DNA from: Nitrobacter sp. NHB1
Lineage (GTDB): Bacteria; Pseudomonadota; Alphaproteobacteria; Rhizobiales; Xanthobacteraceae
NCBI RefSeq assembly: GCF_036964665.1
Contig: NZ_JBAMDA010000001.1
Span: forward strand, 868,001-932,000
Length of the DNA: 64,000 bases
Reading direction: 5' to 3'
Under the pieces are notes generated by a model. It was given only the letters and a program-made list of their open reading frames with translations, was not told the origin of the DNA and did no database searches. Below are positions 28,498 through 34,832 of the stretch, piece after piece. The first letter of the stretch is position 1; every line of letters starts with the position of its first letter. Both the position numbers and the translations under genes were made by a program.

Positions 28498-29172
28498 TCA
28501 GGCGGTTGGCGACGATCCGGGGAAATGCTGTGGCCATCGCTTCAACGCGGCGTGGCCCGCGTCGGTCAAGGTATAGGTCCCGCGCTCGACGCGGTCGAAC
28601 CATCCATAGACGTTATGGAGAAGGATTTTTCCGGCGTCCGGATTTTCCGGCCTGAGATCCCGCACGCAGCGCGGACCCGCGGCCATCGCGGCCGCACAGC
28701 TCAGCGCCTGCTGGCGATAGGCTGTCATGATCGGCGTCCGTGTGGTGCCGCCGGCCACGGGATCGCCCTTGCGGCGCTGGTGCTCCGCGACCAGCCGGGA
28801 CCGCTTTTTGGGATTGCGGCGGGGACTGGCGGCGGAGGGCGCGACCAGCACTTCAACGCCACCCCGCTCGGTTACCCCAAGCATCCCGAAGCCGAGCCGC
28901 CGGCACAGGTTGCGATAGCGCGCGTCACGCTCGCGACCCTTGCCGCGCATCGACAGCCTGGCGGCAAGCCAGACCTCGTCGCAGGCGCCGGCGCGGTCGA
29001 CGCCTTGCAGGATCAATTCGAGATTGAAGCTGAGCTTCAACTCGCCGATCACCACGACAGGCGGATCGTCGCCGCTGAGCGCGACCAGATCGCAGCCGCC
29101 GATCTCGCCCTTGACCGTGAAGCCGAGGCTTTCAAGATGACGTTTGACCGGGAGATAAAGAGCGGTTTCCAC
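28498..29172 (-). CDS. DUF2161 family protein, putative PD-(D/E)XK-type nuclease fold
   Basis: This 224-residue protein has the pattern of DUF2161. At the start METALYLPVKRHLESLGF is followed by a core, CDLVALSGDDPPVVVIGELK, that looks like the D...ExK of a restriction-endonuclease-like fold. A basic middle (AASPRRNPKKRSRLVAEHQR) is followed by a winged-helix-like end (YGWFDRVERGTYTLTDAGHA). No biological role is known for the family. It lies downstream of the FabA-like gene on the same strand, 38 bases away, so the two may be co-transcribed without an obvious link. Confidence 0.75.
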   Translation of the reverse strand: METALYLPVKRHLESLGFTVKGEIGGCDLVALSGDDPPVVVIGELKLSFNLELILQGVDRAGACDEVWLAARLSMRGKGRERDARYRNLCRRLGFGMLGVTERGGVEVLVAPSAASPRRNPKKRSRLVAEHQRRKGDPVAGGTTRTPIMTAYRQQALSCAAAMAAGPRCVRDLRPENPDAGKILLHNVYGWFDRVERGTYTLTDAGHAALKRWPQHFPGSSPTA

Positions 29173-29210
29173 GGGTGCGGCGACTCCGGATGACTCACGG
29201 CCTGAGTTTA

Positions 29211-29753
29211 TCAGCCGGCCGGTTCAATCGGCGAGTCAGGAAGGTGCTTGAACAGGCCGAGCCGAAGATCGCTGGCGCGATAGATCACCTCGCCATCCGC
29301 GCACACCGTGCCATCGGCAATCGCCATCACCAGTTTCGAACGCATCACGCGCTTGATATCCACAGTGTACGCGACTTTGCGGACGTGCGGCAGGATCTGC
29401 CCCGTAAACTTCAGATCGCCGAGGCCGAGGGCGCGGGCCCGCACATGGCGGTCGCGGCCGAGCCAGACCAGATAAAATCCAACCATTTGCCACAGCCCGT
29501 CGAGGCCAAGGCAACCGGGCATCACCGCGTCGTTCTGAAAGTGGCAACGAAAGAACCAGAGATCCGGTTTGATGTCGAGTTCCGTGCGCACCAGCCCGCG
29601 CCCGTACCTCCCGCCGCCTTCCGTGATCTCCGTGATGCGATCGAACATCAGCATCGGCGGCAGCGGAAGTTTCGGCTCATTGGGCCCGAACATTTCGCCC
29701 CGGCCGCAGGCCAGCAAGTCCTCGTAGTCGTAGCTACTGCGGAGCCCATGCAT
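29211..29753 (-). CDS. fabA: FabA-type 3-hydroxyacyl-ACP dehydratase (paralogue)
   Basis: This 180-residue hot-dog-fold enzyme belongs to the FabA family, which dehydrates 3-hydroxydecanoyl-ACP and can isomerise the product for unsaturated fatty acid synthesis. The catalytic residues are kept: H71 in [14 protein letters not shown] and D85 in LGLDGLWQ. The opening [19 protein letters not shown] is typical. It is not next to fabB or fabI, as the main fabA of these bacteria usually is, and several positions are unusual ([11 protein letters not shown]). It may be a second, specialised FabA. Confidence 0.87.
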   Translation of the reverse strand: MHGLRSSYDYEDLLACGRGEMFGPNEPKLPLPPMLMFDRITEITEGGGRYGRGLVRTELDIKPDLWFFRCHFQNDAVMPGCLGLDGLWQMVGFYLVWLGRDRHVRARALGLGDLKFTGQILPHVRKVAYTVDIKRVMRSKLVMAIADGTVCADGEVIYRASDLRLGLFKHLPDSPIEPAG

Positions 29754-29886
29754 GCGTTGTTGATCCTGCGGGAATTTGTCGCCGGCAAGGGTAGCAAACA
29801 GCGCGGCTGCGCCGCTTGATTGAATGGCAACGGTATTAATATCGGGTTACTTACCCGCGGTGTTGTATCCTGCGGAAAATCAGGCT

Positions 29887-30567
29887 TCAAATACGTCCGC
29901 GCACGGGCAGCAGTGCCCCGGTCACGGCGCTCGCCGCATCGCTTGCCAGAAACAGGATGACGTTCGCCAGTTCATCCGCCGTCACCCAGGCCGTAAAGTC
30001 CGCCTCGGGCATGTCCCTGCGATTGGCTGGCGTGTCGATGATGGACGGCAGCACGGCGTTGACGGTGACCTTTCCCTTCAGTTCGGCGGCGAGCGCTTCG
30101 GTCAGACGATGCACACCGGCTTTCGACGCGGCGTAAGCACCCATACCGCTGCCGGCCTGCAACGCCGCCACCGCACCGATGTTGACGATGCGTCCGGCGC
30201 CGGACGCAACCAGATACGGGATCGCGGCCCGCGAGGCGTTCAGCGCGGTGGTCACGTTGATCGCGTAAAGACGCTGCCAGGTTTTCGGGTCGCCGTCGGC
30301 GACGGTCTCGAACGTGAACGCGCCGGCGATATTGATGAGGGCGTCGAGCCGGCCGAAATGCGCGGCCGCCGCGTCGACGGCCCGCGAGGCCTGCGCCGCG
30401 TCGGACAGATCGACGCCGCCGAGATCGATGCGGTCGGCCGTGGCGCCGCCTTTCGCTGCAGCCCGGTTGATGCCAGCCACTCGGGCGCCGCGCGCGACAG
30501 CGGCGTCCGCGACCACCTTGCCCAGCGCGCCGGAGGCTCCGGTGACGACGACGGCTTTTCCATGCAT
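29887..30567 (-). CDS. Short-chain dehydrogenase/reductase lacking the usual catalytic Ser
   Basis: This 226-residue Rossmann-fold oxidoreductase has the cofactor motif TGASGALG (residues 9-16) and the structural NIAGAF (79-84). The catalytic Tyr and Lys are Y145 and K149 in YAASK. The position of the catalytic Ser, 13 residues before the Tyr, is Ala132 (NIGAVAALQ). This is probably a property of the subfamily rather than a mutation. The C-terminus is short (TGALLPVRGRI). The substrate is unknown. It lies between the FabA-like and GST genes on the same strand. Confidence 0.83.
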   Translation of the reverse strand: MHGKAVVVTGASGALGKVVADAAVARGARVAGINRAAAKGGATADRIDLGGVDLSDAAQASRAVDAAAAHFGRLDALINIAGAFTFETVADGDPKTWQRLYAINVTTALNASRAAIPYLVASGAGRIVNIGAVAALQAGSGMGAYAASKAGVHRLTEALAAELKGKVTVNAVLPSIIDTPANRRDMPEADFTAWVTADELANVILFLASDAASAVTGALLPVRGRI

Positions 30568-30611
30568 GAAGGGCTCCAGGTCGGAATGGCTGCAAATGAT
30601 GCAGGCGAGCG

Positions 30612-31484
30612 TTAGGCTTGTTTCGCCAGCTTATCCTGCGTCCGGGTTTCGAAATCGGAGGCGTCGTGGCGCTCGCGGAGCTGGCTTGCGGGATCGCCGG
30701 AGGTGCGGTTGACGATGCGACCGCGCTTCACCGCAGGCCGGGCTGCAATCTGCGCGGTCCAGCGTTGCACGTTCCTGTAGCTTTGAACGTCGAGGAAGGT
30801 GGCGCTGTCGCCGTAGAGCCTGCCCTGGGCCAGGCCGCCGTACCATGGCCACACCGCGATGTCCGCGATCGTGTATTCCTTGCCGGCCAGATATTCGTTG
30901 TCCTTAAGCCGGCGGTCCAGCACATCCATCTGCCGCTTCGTCTCCATCGCGAAGCGGTTGATGGCATATTCGATCTTCTCCGGCGCATAGTTGTAGAAAT
31001 GCCCGAAGCCGCCGCCGAGATAGGGCGCGCTCCCCATTTGCCAGAACAGCCAGGACAGGCATTCCGCGCGCGCCGCCGTTGCCTTCGGAATAAACTCGCG
31101 GAATTTCTCGGCAAGGTGCAAAAGGATCGCGCCGGACTCGAACACGCGGAACGGCACAGGTCTCGAGCGGTCAATCAGTGCCGGTATCTTCGAATTCGGA
31201 TTGACCTCGACAAATCCCGAGCCGAACTGCTCGCCGTCGATCTGGATCAGCCACGCGTCATATTCCGCGCCGGTGTGCCCGCGCGCGAGCAGCTCCTCGA
31301 ACATGATCGTGACCTTCTGGCCGTTCGGCGTTCCCCGCGAATAAAGCTGGAAGGGGTGTTTCCCCACGGGCAATACCTTCTCGTGGGTTGCTCCGGCGGT
31401 CGGCCGGTTGACCGAGGCGAATCTGCCGCCATTCTCCTTGTCAAAGGTCCAGACTTTGGGCGGCTTGTAGGGGGCATCGGTCAT
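30612..31484 (-). CDS. yghU: Glutathione S-transferase, YghU type
   Basis: This 290-residue member of the Nu-class GST family has disulfide-bond reductase activity in E. coli YghU and YfcG. It begins MTDAPYKPPKVWTFDKENGG; the thioredoxin-like N-terminal domain shows PFQLYSRGTPNGQKVTIMFEE and NPNSKIPALID. The helical C-terminal domain has GSAPYLGGGFGHFYNYAPEK. The tail after residue 260 (RERHDASDFETRTQDKL) is family-typical. It is a stand-alone gene 44 bases upstream of the SDR gene. Confidence 0.9.
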   Translation of the reverse strand: MTDAPYKPPKVWTFDKENGGRFASVNRPTAGATHEKVLPVGKHPFQLYSRGTPNGQKVTIMFEELLARGHTGAEYDAWLIQIDGEQFGSGFVEVNPNSKIPALIDRSRPVPFRVFESGAILLHLAEKFREFIPKATAARAECLSWLFWQMGSAPYLGGGFGHFYNYAPEKIEYAINRFAMETKRQMDVLDRRLKDNEYLAGKEYTIADIAVWPWYGGLAQGRLYGDSATFLDVQSYRNVQRWTAQIAARPAVKRGRIVNRTSGDPASQLRERHDASDFETRTQDKLAKQA

Positions 31485-31646
31485 CTAAGGAGGACTCCGG
31501 GAAAGGCGGGATATCCCAACTAGTTAGGTCCGAATGCGAGAGGCCGCAAGCCGGTTTGTGTGTAAGGCAGGCGACGGCAATACGGCCGCATTTGATCGCT
31601 TCATCGGAACCTTGGGCATAGATGAGACGTTCTAGGGACAGACACC

Positions 31647-32336
31647 ATGAAAACAGCGCGCACGAACCCAACCGCCCGATCCATTCTCGCGATCGACGTC
31701 GGCGGGTCTCACGTCAAGGTCATGACCAGCAAGGACCGCATCAAACGCGAGTTCGAATCCGGACCCGATCTCACGGCGAAAGAAATGGTGCGCAGGGTCA
31801 AGGCGCTGACGAAGGACTGGTCCTGCGACGTCATCTCGATCGGCTATCCCGGCCCCGTCGCAGGCAATCGTCCGCTGCACGAGCCGTGGAATCTCGGCGA
31901 GGGGTGGAAGGGCTTCGACTTCCAGAAGGCGTTCGGCAAACCGACCAAGGTCGTCAACGATGCGCTGATGCAGGCGCTCGGCGGTTACAAAGGCGGACGG
32001 ATGCTGTTTCTTGGGCTTGGCACCGGGCTCGGCTCCGCGATGATCGTCGACGGCGAACTGGAGCCGATGGAATTGGGACACCTGCCGTATCGCAAGGGCA
32101 AGACCTACGAGGATTATGCCGGCGAAGCCGGGCGCGAGCGCCGCGGCGACAGGAAATGGCGGAAGCACGTCACCGATATCGTCAAGCAGCTCGCCGCCGC
32201 GCTGGAGCCCGATGAGGTGCTGATCGGCGGCGGCAATGTCGAGCATCTCGACAAGCTGCCGCCAAAGTCACGGCGTGGCGATAACGCCGACGCATTCGAG
32301 GGAGGCTTTCGGTTGTGGGACAAAGGACGGCGTTAG
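31647..32336 (+). CDS. ROK family sugar kinase, polyphosphate glucokinase-like
   Basis: This 229-residue actin-fold kinase has phosphate loop 1, ILAIDVGGSHVKVMTS; the sugar-binding region VVNDALMQALGGYKG; phosphate loop 2, LFLGLGTGLGSAMIV; and ELGHLPYRKGKTYEDYAG. The last replaces the zinc-binding Cys cluster of typical ROK kinases, as in polyphosphate/ATP glucokinases. The likely reaction is glucose to glucose 6-phosphate, with polyphosphate or ATP as donor. The ppk-ppx pair 15 kb away shows that the cell handles polyphosphate. HVA1 follows after 26 bases and may share the transcript. Confidence 0.83.
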   Translation: MKTARTNPTARSILAIDVGGSHVKVMTSKDRIKREFESGPDLTAKEMVRRVKALTKDWSCDVISIGYPGPVAGNRPLHEPWNLGEGWKGFDFQKAFGKPTKVVNDALMQALGGYKGGRMLFLGLGTGLGSAMIVDGELEPMELGHLPYRKGKTYEDYAGEAGRERRGDRKWRKHVTDIVKQLAAALEPDEVLIGGGNVEHLDKLPPKSRRGDNADAFEGGFRLWDKGRR

Positions 32337-32362
32337 CGCGTAGCCCGACCCGGGAAAACACG

Positions 32363-32578
32363 ATGGCAAAGCGATTCAAGATCGGCGATCATGTGAGCTG
32401 GAATTCCGAAGCGGGCCGGGTGTCTGGGACAATCGTCGCCATCCACACCGGGGATTTCGACTACAAGGGCCACACCCACCGCGCATCGGAAGACGACCCG
32501 CAGTACGAAATCAAAAGCGACAAGACCGCTCACGTCGCGGCCCACAAGGATGGCGCGCTTGAGCATATCCGCAGGTGA
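32363..32578 (+). CDS. DUF2945 / HVA1 family small protein
   Basis: This is a 71-residue protein, MAKRFKIGDHVSWNSEAGRV followed by SGTIVAIHTGDFDYKGHTHR and YEIKSDKTAHVAAHK. This is the small beta-barrel HVA1 (hypervirulence-associated, TUDOR-like) domain of the DUF2945 family. It is often found beside small stress-related genes; its function is unknown. The ATG at 32363 lies 26 bases after the ROK kinase. A palindromic repeat begins 30 bases after the stop. Confidence 0.85.
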   Translation: MAKRFKIGDHVSWNSEAGRVSGTIVAIHTGDFDYKGHTHRASEDDPQYEIKSDKTAHVAAHKDGALEHIRR

Positions 32579-32608
32579 GGGCGCGAGCGGCGCGCGGTTC
32601 CCAGCCAC

Positions 32609-32690
32609 CGTCATTGCGAGGAACGAAACGACAAAGCAATCTAGAAAGCCAGAAGAAGAACTGGATTGCTTCGCTTCGCTCGCAATGACA
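32609..32690. repeat. Palindromic repeat, CGTCATTGCGAG family
   Basis: The left arm begins CGTCATTGCGAGGAACGAA (degenerate) and the right arm ends GCTTCGCTCGCAATGACA. It is the same family as the perfect 29-base-arm palindrome at 20977-21050, here with an imperfect left arm and a longer centre. Confidence 0.85.
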
Positions 32691-32739
32691 TATGCATGAA
32701 GCGTTTCAGTCAAAATCTGAAATGCGTTAGGATCAACCT

Positions 32740-33102
32740 ATGTTGCGACTCCTGTGCCTATCGATGGTCATCGTTATGTCGCTGCCGTCCGTCGCAGCGG
32801 AGGCGGCGCCGCGCCATAAGAAGCACATGCATCGCTCGCACAATTACGGCTTTCTGCCGGGTTATCGTCAACCGCTGAACAACGCCGCTCCGCTGTTCAA
32901 GCAGGAGCCTGTCGTGCTGCGCAACGCGCGTCGTGCCCGCCGCCATTGGTACATCGACCCGAACGTGCAATATTTTAATTGGCGCAGCGGCGAATGGCGC
33001 TATCCCGGCCGTCCCGGCTTCTACCGCGGCCGCTTCAACGGCGGCAGCATCGGCCCATGTTGGACGCAGACCCCGATCGGGCCGGTGTGGACGTGTGGGT
33101 GA
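32740..33102 (+). CDS. Small secreted hypothetical protein
   Basis: These 120 residues carry a signal peptide (LRLLCLSMVIVMSLPSVAAEA). The mature part is rich in His, Arg and Tyr: HKKHMHRSHNYGFLPGYRQP, then VVLRNARRARRHWYID, ending GSIGPCWTQTPIGPVWTCG with two Cys. The ending PCWTQTPIGPVWTCG is shared by several secreted proteins of Bradyrhizobium relatives as I recall. Periplasmic or surface location is likely; the function is unknown. Confidence 0.72.
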   Translation: MLRLLCLSMVIVMSLPSVAAEAAPRHKKHMHRSHNYGFLPGYRQPLNNAAPLFKQEPVVLRNARRARRHWYIDPNVQYFNWRSGEWRYPGRPGFYRGRFNGGSIGPCWTQTPIGPVWTCG

Positions 33103-33315
33103 GGCGGTAGGCTCGTTTAGATCGAAGCGCAATTCGGTGCCGTTTCTGTATACCCGGCTTGCTATTCACTAATGGTTGCTGCGTTGGCAATCTCACCAAT
33201 GAATAAGTAAGTATGGCTTCCGCAACCTTCGTCGTGCATCGCTACAGAACCAAAATTACGCAGTGCGAACGGCGTCCACACGTCGGTCGCATTGCGCGTT
33301 TACGAGTGACTACTT

Positions 33316-33627
33316 TTAAATATTCACGTCCTGAGCACCCGAAATGTAACCGGAATAACCAGCGTAACCCGGATAACCGGGGTATCCTGGATAGCCTGGG
33401 TAACCCGGATATCCCGGATAACCTCGATACGGTCGCGAATTAAATCGTACAAACCGGTTGCCTACAGCAGTGCCTAGGTATTTTCCGTTTGTATCGACCG
33501 CATCATTGTCGCTCCAAGGAAACCATCCAACCCACCTCCCATTCTTGTCGAACAAGTATTTGTCATCTGGACTTCGCCTGAAGCCTATCCAATTGCCGCT
33601 CATTGCAAAGTAATGCTGCGTCATCAC
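33316..33627 (-). CDS. 4-fold beta-flower-like protein with GYPGYPG tail
   Basis: This encodes 103 residues. The first half has repeated short beta motifs, YLFDKNGRWVGWF, AVDTNGKYLGTAV and NRFVRF, each built as x-D-x-N-G-x-hydrophobic-G. These match the small 4-fold beta-flower proteins. The second half is a run of GYPG units (about residues 68-88), then GYAGYSGY. No signal peptide is seen. It lies in the low-G+C patch, and its DNA repeat could shorten or lengthen by slippage. Function unknown. Confidence 0.6.
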   Translation of the reverse strand: MMTQHYFAMSGNWIGFRRSPDDKYLFDKNGRWVGWFPWSDNDAVDTNGKYLGTAVGNRFVRFNSRPYRGYPGYPGYPGYPGYPGYPGYAGYSGYISGAQDVNI

Positions 33628-33650
33628 TCTCTCCTGTTGTCTGCCCGAGG

Positions 33651-33854
33651 TTATTTCCGGCGATTATAGGGAGATTGATTAGTCGGCTTCAGCGAAACGC
33701 CATTTTCTGACGCTTTCGCTCTTACCGCTGTTTCAGTGCGGCCAAGATGCAGTCCGATTACACGAGTCGGAGTGTTGTCCTTCGCTTCTTGGCGAAGTTG
33801 CTTCACTTCGCTTGGCGTCCAAGCTTTGCCTGAGTTCCTGTCGTATTTAGCCAT
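33651..33854 (-). CDS. Small putative DNA-binding protein, SANT/Myb-like
   Basis: These are 67 residues: MAKYDRNSGKAWTPSEVKQL, then RQEAKDNTPTRVIGLHLGRT and ETAVRAKASENGVSLKPTNQ. The W-T-x-x-E-V-x-x-L opening and the later GLHLGRTETAVRAKA look like the first and recognition helices of a small helix-turn-helix of the SANT/Myb type. The end is basic. ATG 33854 gives this compact domain; an in-frame start at 33986 would add an unrelated-looking 44 residues. It lies just upstream of the beta-flower gene on the same strand, 23 bases away. Confidence 0.6.
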   Translation of the reverse strand: MAKYDRNSGKAWTPSEVKQLRQEAKDNTPTRVIGLHLGRTETAVRAKASENGVSLKPTNQSPYNRRK

Positions 33855-34002
33855 TTGTCTTGTCTTCTGCCCATTGGGCGTTGGAAAACGCTGAGGCTCC
33901 GCTGGACGCCGGATGATAGAATCGCTTAACTGCTCACGCGACTGAGAGGAAGCGATGCTTTCTCGGCGCCCCCGCAAGTACCTCAACTGTGCTTCACGGG
34001 TT

Positions 34003-34032
34003 CCAATGCCGAGGTTCGCGCCTCGGCATTGG
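34003..34032. other. Perfect 12-bp stem hairpin
   Basis: CCAATGCCGAGG and CCTCGGCATTGG pair perfectly around TTCGCG. It lies 134 bases past the end of the metallopeptidase gene in the direction of that transcript, and before the SANT-like gene. There is no T-run on the leftward side, so it is not a classical terminator; it may protect the mRNA end or bind a protein. The rest of 33855-34165 is AT-rich and holds no gene that I can see. Confidence 0.6.
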
Positions 34033-34165
34033 TATTTCAGGAAAACGAATCATTTCTTTTATACTATGAACGGTCATGCTTTGTTCGTTTTGTAAAACCT
34101 AACCTTTGCAGGTTGTCCCCAATTTTGTTGAGGAATACGAAAAGCGTTTCTCGAAACCGTATTTT

Positions 34166-34822
34166 CTAACATTCCGCCCGGCGAGCACATGTGTCGCACA
34201 TTAGGACAGTACCGTTACGAACCAATGTGAAGTTCGAGCAATCGGGACACATGTCGCCCCCATAAGTCGGCATCAATATTTCTTTCTCAGACTTAGCTTC
34301 GTGGATTCGTCGTTCGGCTAGTTCGTCGGTCACTACGCACAGACCGGCAATAACGTCGGGTATCTTAAGTTTTACAGCTACATGATCGGGCACCAAGAAA
34401 TAGTCGGCAAAAATGTTTGCCTGCCACTCGCCAGATTCTTCGTCTTGAATGAAATTGAGCTGCGCAGTTTTGTCGTCCGAGAACGCTACCGCATTACGAT
34501 CGTGGAGCACGATATGACCAATTTCGTGGGCGACTATTCGTCGAGCGTATGGTTTACCTAAGTCCGCGTCGATCCAGATTTGCTCGACGATGTGTAGCGT
34601 TAGTGGGTCGAAGGTCACGCATGCCTTCTCGTGCAAATCTTCATGGCGGTAGTAAATTATTTTGAGGGTGCCTTTGTTGCGCAGCTTTTTTGCAAGTATC
34701 TCGGTAACAAATGTGCAGATGTTAAAGCTGTGTCCAAGCCTATTAGCAACGAGCCACCAAGACATCGCAATTTTAGCGATGCCTTTGCGGTCATTGATTC
34801 GAACTTTGTGATCGCGGGCCAT
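34166..34822 (-). CDS. ImmA/IrrE-type metallopeptidase with an NrdJ-like C-terminal zinc ribbon
   Basis: This encodes 218 residues. The metallopeptidase centre is H99-E-I-G-H103 (IVAHEIGHIVLHD), and EWQANIFADYFLVP is the usual downstream block of the ImmA/IrrE family, which cleaves repressors in phages and mobile elements or acts in stress control. The last 30 residues form a ribbon with Cys at 192, 195, 209, 212 and 218. From GDMC to CDTC this tail matches the end of the adjacent NrdJ at 19 of 24 positions (shared core FTLVRNGT). No helix-turn-helix domain is attached. ATG 34822 lies ten bases after the nrdJ stop, so it is co-transcribed with nrdJ. Bases 34261-34620 are 49% G+C by hand count, unlike the bulk of nrdJ. 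Confidence 0.8.
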   Translation of the reverse strand: MARDHKVRINDRKGIAKIAMSWWLVANRLGHSFNICTFVTEILAKKLRNKGTLKIIYYRHEDLHEKACVTFDPLTLHIVEQIWIDADLGKPYARRIVAHEIGHIVLHDRNAVAFSDDKTAQLNFIQDEESGEWQANIFADYFLVPDHVAVKLKIPDVIAGLCVVTDELAERRIHEAKSEKEILMPTYGGDMCPDCSNFTLVRNGTVLMCDTCARRAEC

Positions 34823-34832
34823 AGTCGTCGTC

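Noticed and set aside
30612-31523. 301-codon + strand frame over the GST gene
   Set aside because: Antisense shadow of a well-recognised YghU-type protein.
33330-33430. Tandem DNA repeat that might suggest a CRISPR or minisatellite
   Set aside because: The units are short, about nine bases, and encode GYP repeats in a gene; there are no unique spacers.
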